Positions 9,095 to 19,188 are shown, numbered from the stretch's first letter. The stretch: 64,000 bases of DNA from Sugiyamaella lignohabitans (GCF_001640025.1 NC_031674.1:3410001-3474000); one strand, 5' to 3'. Notes: generated from the letters alone by a model not told the origin. Numbers and translations: made by a program.

Positions 9095-10333
9095 TTAAAT
9101 ATTCCTAACAAGTCCAGATCTCCTCCTGGGAGAAGATTCCGACAGATATACGTATCTTCCCGTAGGAGTAAACGACACAGAAGATTGTGTGGCAGTAGAT
9201 GCAGTTTTCGTAGGTGTAGAGGATGCTACCGAGGTAGTGGTATTATTGGTAGCAGTACTGGTGGATTTCGTGGCAAGAGGTGATCCGCTGGCAACTTTAG
9301 AGGGCACAGGCTGCTGCTTTCTTTCCGAAGAAGATGGGCTCAATAGCGAGGTTCCTGAACGGGATGGGGTTGAGATTTTTGCCAGTGGTGATACTGAGGC
9401 CTGGCTGGAGGAAGAAGAAGCAGTAGATGTACGTGATAATGGAGAACTTCCTCTAGGAGATACTCTAGCTTGTGGAGATGACTTTAAATATCGTGGAGGA
9501 CTTGGAGAAGAAGTAGCTGAATTGGGAGAAGCAGGTAATCCAAGAAGTTTCCTTTGTGATGAGGTAATGGGCAAATCGTCGAACTTTTCTTGTGGTTTGA
9601 TAAACTGGGAAACTCCAGTTACAATGTTGTATATCAGCAAAACATAAACTAGCCATATAAAATATTTGACATATTTAATAGCATCGCCTAAAGATTGTGA
9701 TTCTATGAGTTCTGATGACCAGCTGAAGTTGTTCAGTACTCGTTTAGTGACAGATTCAGCACCTGATAGAATTACCAGAGCAGCGACATTTTTGAGAACC
9801 CTACTTAAAACCAGTTCTTTATTCACAGTTCGTTTCCTGATTTCTTTCATGCTAGGATGTTCCCATGTACCAGTAGGCACGGAGGTTGATGAAGTTGCTG
9901 ACTTAGCATTACCGTTGCCACTGTTGGGGGATGCTGGGGTATTAGGAGCAGAGCCTGCTGACGAAGACGAAGGCAGAATTCTTTGTAAAGGAGTTTTTGG
10001 TGTGGAAAGTGATGCATTGATGAAGTTGTTGTTGCTCGTCTTGACTCGCAAGTCGTTGGCAGTTTTAGGAGATGATTGGGCATACTGATTCTGAGAATAC
10101 GGTTGTTGAGGTGAACTTCGAAACGTCGAATTGGCAGCAGCTGGTGAGAATGAAGTATTGGAATTGCCGTAACCAGGACTAGAACCAATAATATTAGAAA
10201 ACGGCGTTACAGGGGCAGCACCAGTACCGACATTTCTGGCAGGCGTGCCTGGACTATTGACAGAATTGTTCTTTGAAGGAGAGCTGCCTGACTGATATAA
10301 TGAGTTTGCAAATGATGAACGCTCGAACGACAT
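9095..10333 (-). CDS. POM34: Nuclear pore membrane protein Pom34
   Basis: A 412-residue protein. The first 150 residues are Ser/Asn/Pro-rich with repeated SP and TP sites. A conserved core (about 155-275) carries the hydrophobic segment YVKYFIWLVYVLLIYNIVTG (about 221-240) and an earlier weaker one, followed by LPITSSQRKLLGLP, a signature of the Pom34 family (NPCC domain). The C-terminal third is again Ser-rich and basic. In S. cerevisiae Pom34 forms part of the transmembrane ring with Pom152 and Ndc1 and is about 300 residues, so this orthologue has longer disordered ends. The start ATG at 10333 is the first in frame. No intron seen. Confidence 0.85.
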   Translation of the reverse strand: MSFERSSFANSLYQSGSSPSKNNSVNSPGTPARNVGTGAAPVTPFSNIIGSSPGYGNSNTSFSPAAANSTFRSSPQQPYSQNQYAQSSPKTANDLRVKTSNNNFINASLSTPKTPLQRILPSSSSAGSAPNTPASPNSGNGNAKSATSSTSVPTGTWEHPSMKEIRKRTVNKELVLSRVLKNVAALVILSGAESVTKRVLNNFSWSSELIESQSLGDAIKYVKYFIWLVYVLLIYNIVTGVSQFIKPQEKFDDLPITSSQRKLLGLPASPNSATSSPSPPRYLKSSPQARVSPRGSSPLSRTSTASSSSSQASVSPLAKISTPSRSGTSLLSPSSSERKQQPVPSKVASGSPLATKSTSTATNNTTTSVASSTPTKTASTATQSSVSFTPTGRYVYLSESSPRRRSGLVRNI

Positions 10334-11217
10334 GGTTAAGTCCGCAGGTTGTAGTCTACAGCCCGATACTGTATTTCAACCGCCCTGTGTATTAGTTAGA
10401 TCGAAGCTAGCTCCTGCTTTATCGTTAGACATGTTATTTGTTTACATCCTGGAATGAAAAACCAAGAGCGTCAGCCGTGCATGGATTTGTCACGTGCACA
10501 CCGATATTTCTGTTAGTGAGCTTGGGCTGGTGGTGGACTTTATCTTTGAAGTTTAATTCGCCTTGTTTTACTCGATTCGAGAGTCGATGGTCTCAAAAAG
10601 CCCTGTGAAGCAGGTTTCACGGATTCTAAGGCGTTTGCCTCCAACCCCGGAGATATATTTACATACACCCCCCGGCACGGATATGATAATTGAGCTCAAA
10701 TAATCATAAGGACCGGAGAATAGGGACTAGTTAAGATTGCCGAAGCGGTTCCTGTAAGCTGTAGGGTAGTAATTTGGCCCACATTTTGTGGAATTGGAGT
10801 CCTGGAAAATTCAAGGGGTCGGGTGGATCGGAGCATGAAGGGTGATCTCGGAGCAAAACTGCAGATTGGGGCATCAGCCGCGGACTCTGGCCCCTCTTAG
10901 TAACCAGAAACTTGTTTTTAGTGGCAGTTAGACAAAAGCAAACGGCGGCAAACTAATGACTCGTTGAGAGGATTTACTGGTCATAGGTTGATGAGCAATA
11001 GGGGGATGTAATTTACTGGGGAGGGATTGCTGTTTGTTGCTTATTAGTAACCAAATGGGGTTGAGGTGTAGGGCGGCTACTTCCGGCAGCAGTTCTAAAA
11101 CGGTCTTGTGCACGGGAATAAAATCATTTAAAAGCATCGATTTATCTTGTTTATGAATTGATTTGGTAAAAATTCACTTTCTTTCAATACAAATAATTGC
11201 AAGTAATATACAAACGA
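10334..11217. other. Divergent promoter region POM34 / NADH dehydrogenase
   Basis: An 884-bp region between divergent genes. It holds a CACGTG E-box at about 10491-10496, a pyrimidine-rich leader before 11218, and no supported gene; the 69-codon minus-strand frame at 10928-11137 is unconvincing. Confidence 0.45.
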
Positions 11218-12738
11218 ATGTTCCGTATCATTATCCGCAATGCAGCAAGAAGAGGGTCTGCAAAGCCCAGTCACGTGAAATTCCCAGGGGTAATCTATTC
11301 AGGGGTAAGTAACTCAGGGGTAAAAGGCCGATCTCTCTCTACACCAGCGGCAGCAAGTACAAGAGTTTCTGCACCACCGGTCAGGAAATCAACTACAACT
11401 GCTAGAGAAAACAAGAAAAGCAAGAAAAACTTGGTTGTTCTAGGATCCGGATGGGGTGCTGTGTCATTAGTAAGATCAATTAATCCCAGTCAGTACAATG
11501 TGACGATTATTTCACCTCGGAACTTTTTCTTGTTCACTCCGCTACTTCCGTCCGCTACCACTGGTACTGTTGAGTATAATTCAATTACAGAATCCATTAG
11601 CGGCATTCTAGCTAAGGAATCGTCTAAGTCCTTGGCTGAAGACAGTTATAGCAGATATCTTGAAGCGAGAGCTACCAAGATCGATTATACAAACAAATCA
11701 GTTGCTATTGAAGACATCACAACCCATGAGGAACATTCGGTTCCTTTTGACTATCTTGTCATTGCAGCAGGTGCAACCACATCCACGCTCAATGTTCCAG
11801 GAGTTAAAGAGCATGGTTTATTTCTGAAAGAAATAGACGACTCACGCAAGATTCGTGCTAGAGTAGCCAACTGGATCAATAGCGGTAAAGGAACCTCTTT
11901 ACAGGCCGTCGTTGTAGGAGGGGGTCCTACTGGAGTCGAAGTAGCAGCCGAGCTTCAAGACCTATTTGAAGAAGATATCAAGAAAAGGATACCAGATGCT
12001 GGTCCTGATACTTTCAAAGTGAGTCTCATCGAAGCAATGCCGAGTATCCTAAACTCGTTCGACAAACGGTTGAGAAAGTTTGCAACATTGCAGCTGCAGA
12101 AAGACCATATCAACCTTCTCACCAACACAGCTGTGGAGAAAATTACCGACAAGACCGTTTATGCAAAAGCAAAGACAGTTCTACCAGACAAGTCAGAGTC
12201 TGTTGAGGCCATCGAGATCCCTTACAACATGCTCATTTGGGCCACAGGTATCACCACCCACCAGTTCATCCGTGAGTTCATGTCGACCATCCCCGAGCAG
12301 AAAGATTCTAAACGAGGCGTGCTCATTAACGACGACATGTCAGTCAAAGGAGTTGCCGATGTATGGGCCATTGGCGACTGTACAAGCTCAAAGTACCCAG
12401 CCACAGCACAAGTGGCGACCCAGCAGGGAACCTATCTTGGCACTACATTGAACCAGCTCGCCACGGTCACTGAAGCTCCAGACTCCACCACCACCAGCAC
12501 ATCCATTGCACCCTTTGAGTACCATCACAAGGGTTCCTTAGCATACGTCGGAGGCAACCGAGCAGTCGCGGACCTGCAACTATGGTCGGACGGCAAAATG
12601 TCGTCCATGGGCTACTTCACGTACTGGATGTGGAGAGTGGCCTACCTCAGCATGTTCGTGCCGGCACAAAACCGGTTCCTGGTGGCAGCCGACTGGCTGC
12701 GAGTCAAGCTCTTCGGCCGCAATATCAACACTATTTAG
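11218..12738 (+). CDS. Alternative (type II) NADH:ubiquinone oxidoreductase, mitochondrial
   Basis: A 506-residue single-subunit, non-proton-pumping flavoenzyme that passes electrons from NADH to ubiquinone. ATG at 11218 (MFRIIIRNAARRGS) starts an Arg-rich, acid-poor mitochondrial presequence of about 70 residues. The FAD-binding fold follows (VVLGSGWGAVSLV), then the second dinucleotide fold VVVGGGPTGVEVAAEL, WATGITT, and VWAIGDC (FAD). The C-terminal SLAYVGGNRAVAD and a hydrophobic YWMWRVAYLSMFVP segment are typical of NDH-2 membrane attachment. It could be the external or internal form (NDE1/NDH2 or NDI1); the sequence alone does not settle which. A 15-bp triple repeat encodes part of the presequence. 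Confidence 0.93.
   Translation: MFRIIIRNAARRGSAKPSHVKFPGVIYSGVSNSGVKGRSLSTPAAASTRVSAPPVRKSTTTARENKKSKKNLVVLGSGWGAVSLVRSINPSQYNVTIISPRNFFLFTPLLPSATTGTVEYNSITESISGILAKESSKSLAEDSYSRYLEARATKIDYTNKSVAIEDITTHEEHSVPFDYLVIAAGATTSTLNVPGVKEHGLFLKEIDDSRKIRARVANWINSGKGTSLQAVVVGGGPTGVEVAAELQDLFEEDIKKRIPDAGPDTFKVSLIEAMPSILNSFDKRLRKFATLQLQKDHINLLTNTAVEKITDKTVYAKAKTVLPDKSESVEAIEIPYNMLIWATGITTHQFIREFMSTIPEQKDSKRGVLINDDMSVKGVADVWAIGDCTSSKYPATAQVATQQGTYLGTTLNQLATVTEAPDSTTTSTSIAPFEYHHKGSLAYVGGNRAVADLQLWSDGKMSSMGYFTYWMWRVAYLSMFVPAQNRFLVAADWLRVKLFGRNINTI
11285..11329 (+). repeat. Three tandem 15-bp units in the presequence
   Basis: CAGGGGTA recurs at 11285, 11300 and 11315, a strict 15-bp period encoding PGVIY-SGVSN-SGVKG. 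It keeps the reading frame within the mitochondrial targeting region of the NADH dehydrogenase. Confidence 0.8.
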
Positions 12739-13089
12739 ATAATTTTTAATCCTGATACATTTTCATGGGCACATGCCTCCGGCGGCTGGGGCTCCGCCCC
12801 AGACCCCGCTGCTCCTCTCGCTGCGCTCGAGTCGTTACTCCGGGATCCCCACGCTGACTTCACACCCCCACGCCCGACTCGAGCGTAGCGAGAGGAGCAG
12901 CGGGGTCTGGGGCGGAGCCCCAGCCGCCGGAGGCAGAAAAAGCCCCCCAGAAACCGGGGGTCGGTGGAGAGGATGTCCCGATATGCAGGTTCGAGTGGTG
13001 CCAGGTGGTGTTACCGAGGGCAGATCGCGTATTTTTTCAGCTGCAAGCATATGGCAATTTCACCTTCCGACACACAGGTCAACAGAAAC
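12739..13089. other. Intergenic region NADH dehydrogenase to CBR1
   Basis: A 351-bp gap almost half filled by GC-rich element 7. What remains is the CBR1 promoter and leader. An in-frame ATG at 13051 would add 13 residues to CBR1. Confidence 0.5.
12774..12935. repeat. GC-rich hairpin element 7 (162 bp, best-preserved inverted repeat)
   Basis: The two arms are almost perfect inverted copies for about 60 bases each, from TGCCTCCGGCGGCTGGGG to CTCGAGTCG and back from CGACTCGAGCG to GCCGGAGGCA. Unlike the 138-bp copies, both halves carry the CTCCTCTCGC-type inner part, so this copy may have arisen by inverted duplication of one half. It starts 36 bp after the NADH dehydrogenase stop. Confidence 0.9.
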
Positions 13090-13935
13090 ATGAGTGGAAA
13101 CCAAAATCTTTATTATATCATTGCAGCAGTGGTGACGGTGGTGTCGATTCTGGCTGTACAGATTCTGTTCAAGTCGTCGGCTGACAAACCTGCTCTTGAC
13201 AAGAATGTTTTCCGGGAGTTCCCCCTGATCCAGAAGACCGTGTTGACCCACAACTCGGCTGTCTATAGATTCGGACTGGCTCGTCCTACTGATAATCTTG
13301 GTTTGCCTATTGGCCAACATATCTCGGTTGCTGCTTATATCAACGACAAGGAAATTGTTCGTTCTTATACACCCACCTCGTCAGATGACGACAAGGGCTA
13401 CTTCGACCTTCTTATTAAGTCGTACCCCAACGGAAATGTTTCCAAGTATGTCAGTGAGCTCAAGTTAGGAGATTTGGTCAAGGTTCGTGGTCCTAAGGGT
13501 CAATTCAACTACACTAATGGTTTGGTTCGCGAGTTTGGTATGGTAGCTGGTGGTACTGGTATCACTCCCATGTACCAGATCATGAAGGCCATTGCCAAGG
13601 ACCCCAACGACAAGACCAAAGTGAGTCTCATCTACGCCAATGTCAGTGTTGACGATATCCTCCTCAAGAAGGAAATTGACGAGCTTGTTGCTGAAAACGA
13701 CAACATCAATGTGCACTATGTTCTCGACAGACCTCCTGAGGGCTGGACTGGCAGCACTGGTTTCGTGACCGCCGACATCCTCAAGGCTCATGCCCCAGCT
13801 CCTGCTGCCGACGTCAAGCTTCTTCTTTGTGGCCCACCTCCCATGGTCAGCGCTGTCAAAAAAGCTGCTGTCACTCTCGGCTACGAGAAGGGTAAGCCCG
13901 TATCTAAACTCGAGGACCAGGTGTTTGCTTTCTAA
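13090..13935 (+). CDS. CBR1: NADH-cytochrome b5 reductase
   Basis: A 281-residue FAD enzyme that passes electrons from NADH to cytochrome b5 for sterol and fatty-acid desaturation and for diphthamide synthesis. A hydrophobic N-terminal anchor ([20 protein letters not shown], residues 8-27) is followed by the ferredoxin-reductase fold: RSYTPTS (FAD), [10 protein letters not shown] (NADH pyrophosphate) and LLCGPPPMV. The end, LEDQVFAF, is the usual one. Start 13090 (MSGNQ) gives the family's normal length (S. cerevisiae 284); an in-frame ATG at 13051 is possible but adds residues before the anchor. Confidence 0.95.
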   Translation: MSGNQNLYYIIAAVVTVVSILAVQILFKSSADKPALDKNVFREFPLIQKTVLTHNSAVYRFGLARPTDNLGLPIGQHISVAAYINDKEIVRSYTPTSSDDDKGYFDLLIKSYPNGNVSKYVSELKLGDLVKVRGPKGQFNYTNGLVREFGMVAGGTGITPMYQIMKAIAKDPNDKTKVSLIYANVSVDDILLKKEIDELVAENDNINVHYVLDRPPEGWTGSTGFVTADILKAHAPAPAADVKLLLCGPPPMVSAVKKAAVTLGYEKGKPVSKLEDQVFAF

Positions 13936-13972
13936 ATTTATAGATACGATAATCTAGTTTCGGTGGGGGGTG

Positions 13973-14110
13973 TGCCTCCGGCGGCTGGGGCGCTGCCCCA
14001 GACCCCGTGGCTCCTGCTTCGCAGGAGATGGCTGGGACCGTGGATGTGACGACTCGAGCGCAGCGAGAGGAGCAGCGGGGTCTGGGGCGGAGCCCCAGCC
14101 GCCGGAGGCA
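13973..14110. repeat. GC-rich hairpin element 8 (full length)
   Basis: A 138-bp canonical copy: TGCCTCCGGCGGCTGGGG arm, CTCCTGC-TTC-GCAGGAG hairpin, GACTCGAGCGCAGCGAGAGG segment and right arm ending GCCGGAGGCA. It fills the gap between the 3' ends of CBR1 (38 bp away) and HOM3 (40 bp away). Confidence 0.9.
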
Positions 14111-14149
14111 CCGTCACAGGAAGTAGTTGTAGAGAGGATATGTATTATT

Positions 14150-15658
14150 TTAGGTAGAGGTGGTCATGACAGGAACGAGAAGGCGCTGGTGAAGGACGTT
14201 GAGTGCTTTAAGAGCGTCGGTCTCGTCGACCACGCACGAGATGTTGATCTCGCTGGCTCCCTGGGAGATCATTTCGATGTTGATGTTGGCTTCGGCGAGC
14301 GTCGAGAACATCTTTCCGGCAATACCCACGAGCTGCTTCATTTCTTTGCCGACAAGAGACACGATACACAGCTTGCGGGTCACGTCGACTGACCCGTATT
14401 TACGCAGTTCGACAAGTGCTTCTTTGAATGATGCTTCTGACAGGTTGGAATGCAGTGCCATGGACACATGCACCTCGGATGTCGAGATGAGGTCGACTAC
14501 CAGCTTTCTTTTGTCAAGGAGATCAAACACACGGGCCAAGAATCCATGCGATTGGTTCTTTTTGTTCGAGTGAACATTGAGAACAATGATGTTTTGCTTG
14601 GTAGTCACAGCGGTGGGTAGCTTCATTTTCGGTTGACTCGAGATAGCGGCCAGTAATGGTGAGCTCAGCTCGGAGACCGCAATAGGAGGGTGCAATGGAG
14701 TTTCTGTTCCAGCACGAGACTCGAAATCTGGGAAAATAATGGTACCGTTACCTTTGGGGTTCATGACATTCTTGATACGAATAGGGATTCGGGCACGAAT
14801 AACCTGTTCCATTGTAAATGGATGGATAACCTCAGAACCGTAGTATGTCAACTCAGAAGCCTCTTCAGGAGTGATTCGGTCAATGAGTCTAGCAGTAGGA
14901 ACCTTTCTGGGGTCGGCAGTGAAAATACCATCGACTTCTTTCCAGATTTGCAGCTCGTCGGCTTGTAATCCAACGGCAATAAGAGCAGCACACAAATCAG
15001 TGTAACCTCTACCCACACCGTTCAAAAGTCCACCGGGAACAACACCGAAAAAACCAGTCACCACAGGAATCTTATCACCAGCAGCCTTAATAGCCTCGAC
15101 CAGCTGGGCAGTGAGATAGCTGTAGAACTCCTTGTCAAGACCAGTCTTGCTGACATCGTATCCAATGGGAATAACCCGAGAAAGATCAACATAGTGAGCA
15201 GGCAGTCCATGATCGTTCATGACAGCAGCCATGAACATGCAACTGAGCTTTTCTCCCACAGACATGATGGAATCCAGTGTACGAGGACTGATCTCGTCAA
15301 TCACTTGAGATGCACTGAGAAACTTCTCGAGCAAATCACACTCTTTGTTGATAGCTGCCAGCAACTCGTCCAATAGAGCACTATTGTTACGGATCTTGTC
15401 CTTGGACGTATTCACATGGTCGTCTCTAATGGCTTCAATGATGCTGATATAATCTCCCTTTGTGAGAGCCTCGTCTGCAGCAGTCAACAATCTGGTTGTA
15501 GTACCTTCTGCTTTAGTATCAGTACTTCGAGCAGAACACACAACAACTGGACTGTAGTGCTTGGAGTACGACTCGACGATGTCTTTAATGTTTTCTGGGA
15601 ACTTGCCAACAGAGGTTCCGCCATATTTCATGACAATCTTTTGTTTCGCCATGGTCAT
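14150..15658 (-). CDS. HOM3: Aspartate kinase
   Basis: This enzyme phosphorylates aspartate in the first step to threonine, methionine and homoserine. The reading frame gives 502 residues. The N-terminal amino-acid-kinase domain begins KYGGTSVGK (residues 11-19) and includes GRGYTDLCAA and the KEVDGIFTADPRKVP substrate region. Two ACT domains at the C-terminus (from about 355: NIIVLNVHSNKKNQSHGFLA and LCIVSLVGKEMK) would bind threonine for feedback inhibition. The start is ambiguous by two codons (MTMAKQ; ATG at 15658 or 15652). A Gcn4-type site lies about 530 bp upstream. Confidence 0.96.
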   Translation of the reverse strand: MTMAKQKIVMKYGGTSVGKFPENIKDIVESYSKHYSPVVVCSARSTDTKAEGTTTRLLTAADEALTKGDYISIIEAIRDDHVNTSKDKIRNNSALLDELLAAINKECDLLEKFLSASQVIDEISPRTLDSIMSVGEKLSCMFMAAVMNDHGLPAHYVDLSRVIPIGYDVSKTGLDKEFYSYLTAQLVEAIKAAGDKIPVVTGFFGVVPGGLLNGVGRGYTDLCAALIAVGLQADELQIWKEVDGIFTADPRKVPTARLIDRITPEEASELTYYGSEVIHPFTMEQVIRARIPIRIKNVMNPKGNGTIIFPDFESRAGTETPLHPPIAVSELSSPLLAAISSQPKMKLPTAVTTKQNIIVLNVHSNKKNQSHGFLARVFDLLDKRKLVVDLISTSEVHVSMALHSNLSEASFKEALVELRKYGSVDVTRKLCIVSLVGKEMKQLVGIAGKMFSTLAEANINIEMISQGASEINISCVVDETDALKALNVLHQRLLVPVMTTST

Positions 15659-16187
15659 GATATTGAATTGGTAGGGTCAGTGAGTTTGGATTCTGTAATG
15701 GTACAACTGGTCCTGAATGAATGGAGTAGTATGTCACTGATGATTCTGATTCCAAAGAAACCTCACACAGCAAGCGAATTTTTTGTAGGATTTTATGATT
15801 TTCTAATATATTAGCAGTTTTCACGAGATAACACAACAGTTTCTAAAAGTAACTCGATGACCTGATAATATATGGTCTAGTAATGAAAGAACGTAATAGA
15901 GAAGGATGGGGGTCTCGTGGGTTTTACCGGATTCGAGACTCTAAAGAGTATGCCTCGTAATACAAAAACTGCTTCCTCATGCACCGTCAATTATGCCGTA
16001 TATAAGTAAACACCTTATATACGCCAGAAAAGATGAAATAGTTGTGAAAAGAAGAAAAGAAGAAAGTTTGAAAGGAAAAGCGAATCTGCTGTCACCACGG
16101 TATGCTGCTTATACAGCTCTGACGATCCCGATTTTTCAGATGCAGATCCAACCCGTTAACGGCGCACCTTTTATTGGTAGACTACAA

Positions 16188-16194
16188 TGAGTCA
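16188..16194. promoter_or_regulatory. Gcn4-type site TGAGTCA
   Basis: TGAGTCA lies about 530 bp upstream of HOM3. Gcn4 controls HOM3 in S. cerevisiae, but the distance is large and one 7-bp match can arise by chance. Confidence 0.3.
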
Positions 16195-16197
16195 ATT

Positions 16198-16261
16198 CAG
16201 GCCGGTCTGTGAACCGGCCTGCAGCCAAGCGCTGCACTGACTTCCGCTGGGTTCAACCCAG
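16198..16261. repeat. Two adjacent perfect hairpins
   Basis: CAGGCCGGT-CTGTGA-ACCGGCCTG (16198-16221) has 9-bp arms with a 6-base loop. CTGGGTT-C-AACCCAG (16247-16261) is a 7-bp palindrome with a central base. They are unrelated in sequence to the main GC-rich element and have no coding context. Confidence 0.7.
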
Positions 16262-16411
16262 TGGGCCCATATCATCCCATCACAGCGCTCCTTATCCGGT
16301 TTCATTCCGACCAACAAACAACCAGGGTCCACCCCCACCACCTCAATCGGACCCAAACCACCGCCGGTCGGTGCCCGGGGATGCGGCCCGGTAACTCCGG
16401 TAAACCCGGCG

Positions 16412-16549
16412 TGCCTCCGGCGGCTGGGGCTCCGCCCCAGACCCTGGTTGCTCCTGCTTCGCAGGAGATGGCTGGGACCGTGTATGTAACGACTCGAGCG
16501 CAGCGAGAGGAGCAGCGGGGTCTGGGGCGGAGCCCCAGCCGCCGGAGGC
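16412..16549. repeat. GC-rich hairpin element 9 (full length)
   Basis: A 138-bp canonical copy, very close to element 8 (same internal GACTCGAGCGCAGCGAGAGG), which suggests recent spread. It lies in a divergent intergenic region, not at a 3' end. Confidence 0.9.
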
Positions 16550-17164
16550 TGGCCCCTGATTCCCGTGTATACAGTACCTGTTTTAGTGGGCCATAAGTAC
16601 CAACAAAAATGATCTCATCCGGAGCAGAGACTAATGTGGTTGGAGAGGAAGGAGTGTTTGACCCATGTTTGAGGAACCGGGCCGCTGGTCGGGTGGTGAA
16701 AGTAAGGTTATGTCAAGTCGGGACTGTTTCAGGGGCATCAGGGTCTAGATACTGCCGCATGTACATACATATACGTGCATAGGGGTAGACAGACAGGAAG
16801 GTGCGGCTGGAGGAGGGTTGGAAAAGAGTGCAGGGAGCTGCTGGTGTATGAATGGGAAGGGATAATGTTACGACGAGGCCGTCAATACTGCTGCAGACTA
16901 CTATGATGTTGGTTATGATAAGTTGACAGAACTCTTCAAACATCGTACAACCAGCATTTTGTCAGTATATATCAGTGTGGATAGCTCTGGAGTTGTAAAT
17001 ACGTGAGCGAAAAGCGAAATCCGTCTCTAATTCGTGCATAATATATATATTGGACTGGCAGATAGGGCCGTATTCAGGCTGTATAGTGATCGATCTGGCT
17101 GATAAACAAGGGTGGAAAGCGTATATATTGGGCGGCGTGGTTGTGGGCCAGTCAGTGAATATAT

Positions 17165-18825
17165 ATGAGTCGAGGTAAGATTGTACAGCTATTGGAAGTG
17201 ATTTTGATATTGATTTTGTCAATGAATGCCAACTAACGGTTCTAGATCCAACTGTCGCGGTCTCGAAGACCACCAGGAGGGGTCCAGGAGAAGGGGGTGG
17301 ATTCACGACAAACAATCCTGATACTACACGGCGAACAACAACTGGTCATGGTTCAGGTCGTGTTTCGGGAAGAAGTGCTGGTGGTAATGGAAATAATGAT
17401 AATACTAATATTAGGAGCCAGCCTGTATACTCGTCCAGCTCGAGTTCGGCTCTAGAACGGTTCTTCACGCGGTTACTCTTCTGCGAATCACGACCGAAAA
17501 GTGGTCGTGTGGGTGAAGATGGATCGGAATTGAAAAGCGATACAAATTTAACGAGCACATCACGCGAACGAAAGGCTCAAAAGGTCGAATATGGGTCAGA
17601 TAAGCTTGGTGCAGCTGGCTCGGGAAATGTCAAGACCACAAAAAATGGTCATAAGCGAGACGTGTCAACAAGTGCTAGTTCTGTTCCTGTGGCTGCTGCT
17701 GCTGCTTCTGCTGCTGTTACTGAAGCAGTAGGACGAGGAAATGTTGGATTGAAACCTAGTCGCAGTAATCGACAACATGGAACGCAAGGTGCTGGTCAAA
17801 AGCATAGACCACACACAAGTCCTGGTTCAGGTCCACATCATGAATCCGAATTGGCAACAAAGATATCTGGTTCTGGTACTCCTCATCTCGACAAACCTGT
17901 TCCACCTTTGCCTGAATCAGGACCAGACGCACAAGTCACAGAACTAGGAGAGAAGGAGAAATTCGACTCGTCATCGACTCCGAACGGCGGGGTGTACGAC
18001 AACGACCAGCATCTGAAATTTGTAGAAGCCAACCATGGAGGAACTGGAAAGGGCAATAATGAAACAATAGATTACGAAAAGGGGGAGATTTCAATTCCCG
18101 ATAATAAGACGCTTGGAGCCGGCGACAACCAGCTCGTCGAGTATTCGACGTCATCGCACCACGAAGGAGTTGATCCAAACGACAAGGATTCGGGACTGTC
18201 GACTGCATATTATCAGGGAGAACCTGATAGAGGCATGGGAATCATCCCCTCGCCATACGATCCACCGAAACAATGGCTCCTGGAACCAATCAGCGCCGAA
18301 CTGGCAGGACGCAAGTGTCTGGTATTAGACCTCGATGAGACGCTTGTGCACAGTAGTTTCAAATATATTCACCAGGCCGATTTCGTGATTCCCGTCGAGA
18401 TCGAGTCACAGTACCATAATGTGTATGTGATCAAACGGCCTGGTGTCGACGAGTTTATGAAGCGAGTGGGCGAGCTGTATGAAGTGGTGGTATTTACAGC
18501 CAGTGTCAGTAAATATGGAGATCCGTTACTGGACCAGCTGGACGTTCATAACGTAGTTCACCACCGACTTTTCCGCGAGAGCTGTTATAATTACAACGGC
18601 AACTATGTGAAGAACCTGTCTCAGCTAGGACGACCACTCCAAGACACGATTATTATCGACAACTCAGCAGCATCATACATATTCCACCCGCAACACGCGG
18701 TTCCCATTTCGAGCTGGTTCTCCGACATCCACGACAACGAGTTGCTCGACATGGTGCCCTTTCTCGAGGACCTGGCTGCCGACAAAGTCTCGGACGTCAG
18801 TCTCGTGCTCGACGTCAACATTTAA
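17165..18825 (+). CDS. PSR1: PSR1/PSR2-type CTD-like (HAD) phosphatase, two exons
   Basis: The C-terminal domain (about residues 355-529) is an FCP1-like HAD phosphatase: [14 protein letters not shown] with the catalytic [22 protein letters not shown], and [14 protein letters not shown]. In S. cerevisiae Psr1 acts with Whi2 at the plasma membrane in stress and sodium responses. The frame is open upstream of 17509 without an ATG until an acceptor TAG at 17243-17245, preceded by CAACTAAC. A matching donor GTAAGA at 17175 follows ATGAGTCGAG, so I place exon 1 at 17165-17174 and exon 2 at 17246-18825, giving 529 residues. The N-terminal half is disordered and Ser/Gly-rich, with FFTRLLFCE as a possible palmitoylation/membrane patch. 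The tiny first exon is inferred. Confidence 0.85.
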
Positions 18826-19188
18826 CGCCCGCCTCTCCCATCGCTTTTCGATGGGGTTTGCATGTATTTTACCGTCCATCGTACCATTTCAAGTTTGTGC
18901 ATATCCGTACGCCCCTCTTATGATCATTCTTAGCTTACTATATTTAATATTTAATAATAATCTGCTCCTGTCACGTTGCCTCCGGCGGCTGGGGCTGTGC
19001 CCCAGACCCCAGGCTCCTCTCGCTTCGCTCGAGTCGTTTCGTCGACGGTCCCAGCAAACTCCTGCGAAGCAGGAGCCACGGGGTCTGGGGCGGAGCCCCA
19101 GCCGCCGGAGGCAGCGGCCAATGGATATTTATAGCTATGTTTGAATAAATACAGCGGTGTCTTGGAACACCAGAATGCAAGAGGGGGT
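18826..19188. other. Convergent intergenic region PSR1 / SOF1
   Basis: A 363-bp gap between two 3' ends, with GC-rich element 10 taking 137 bp. The rest is AT-rich and probably holds both polyadenylation regions. Confidence 0.5.
18977..19113. repeat. GC-rich hairpin element 10 (full length)
   Basis: A 137-bp copy in which the two internal hairpin types are swapped relative to elements 8 and 9: the CTCCTCTCGC segment is on the left and CTCCTGC-GAA-GCAGGAG on the right. It is therefore roughly the reverse complement of those copies. Confidence 0.9.

Larger units (their letters stand above)
15659..17164. other. Divergent intergenic region HOM3 / PSR1
   Basis: This 1.5-kb region includes the HOM3 promoter, a Gcn4-type site (16188-16194), two adjacent perfect hairpins (16198-16261), GC-rich element 9 (16412-16549), and AT-rich sequence before PSR1. 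Reading frames across the GC element are by-products of its composition. Confidence 0.5.

Noticed and set aside
11197..11217. Longer start for the NADH dehydrogenase
   Set aside because: The extra codons begin with TTG and add nothing typical of a presequence; ATG at 11218 opens a standard mitochondrial signal.
16209..16596. Pro-rich frames across GC-rich element 9
   Set aside because: The same peptides ([10 protein letters not shown]) recur at every copy of the element, so they reflect the repeat, not a gene.
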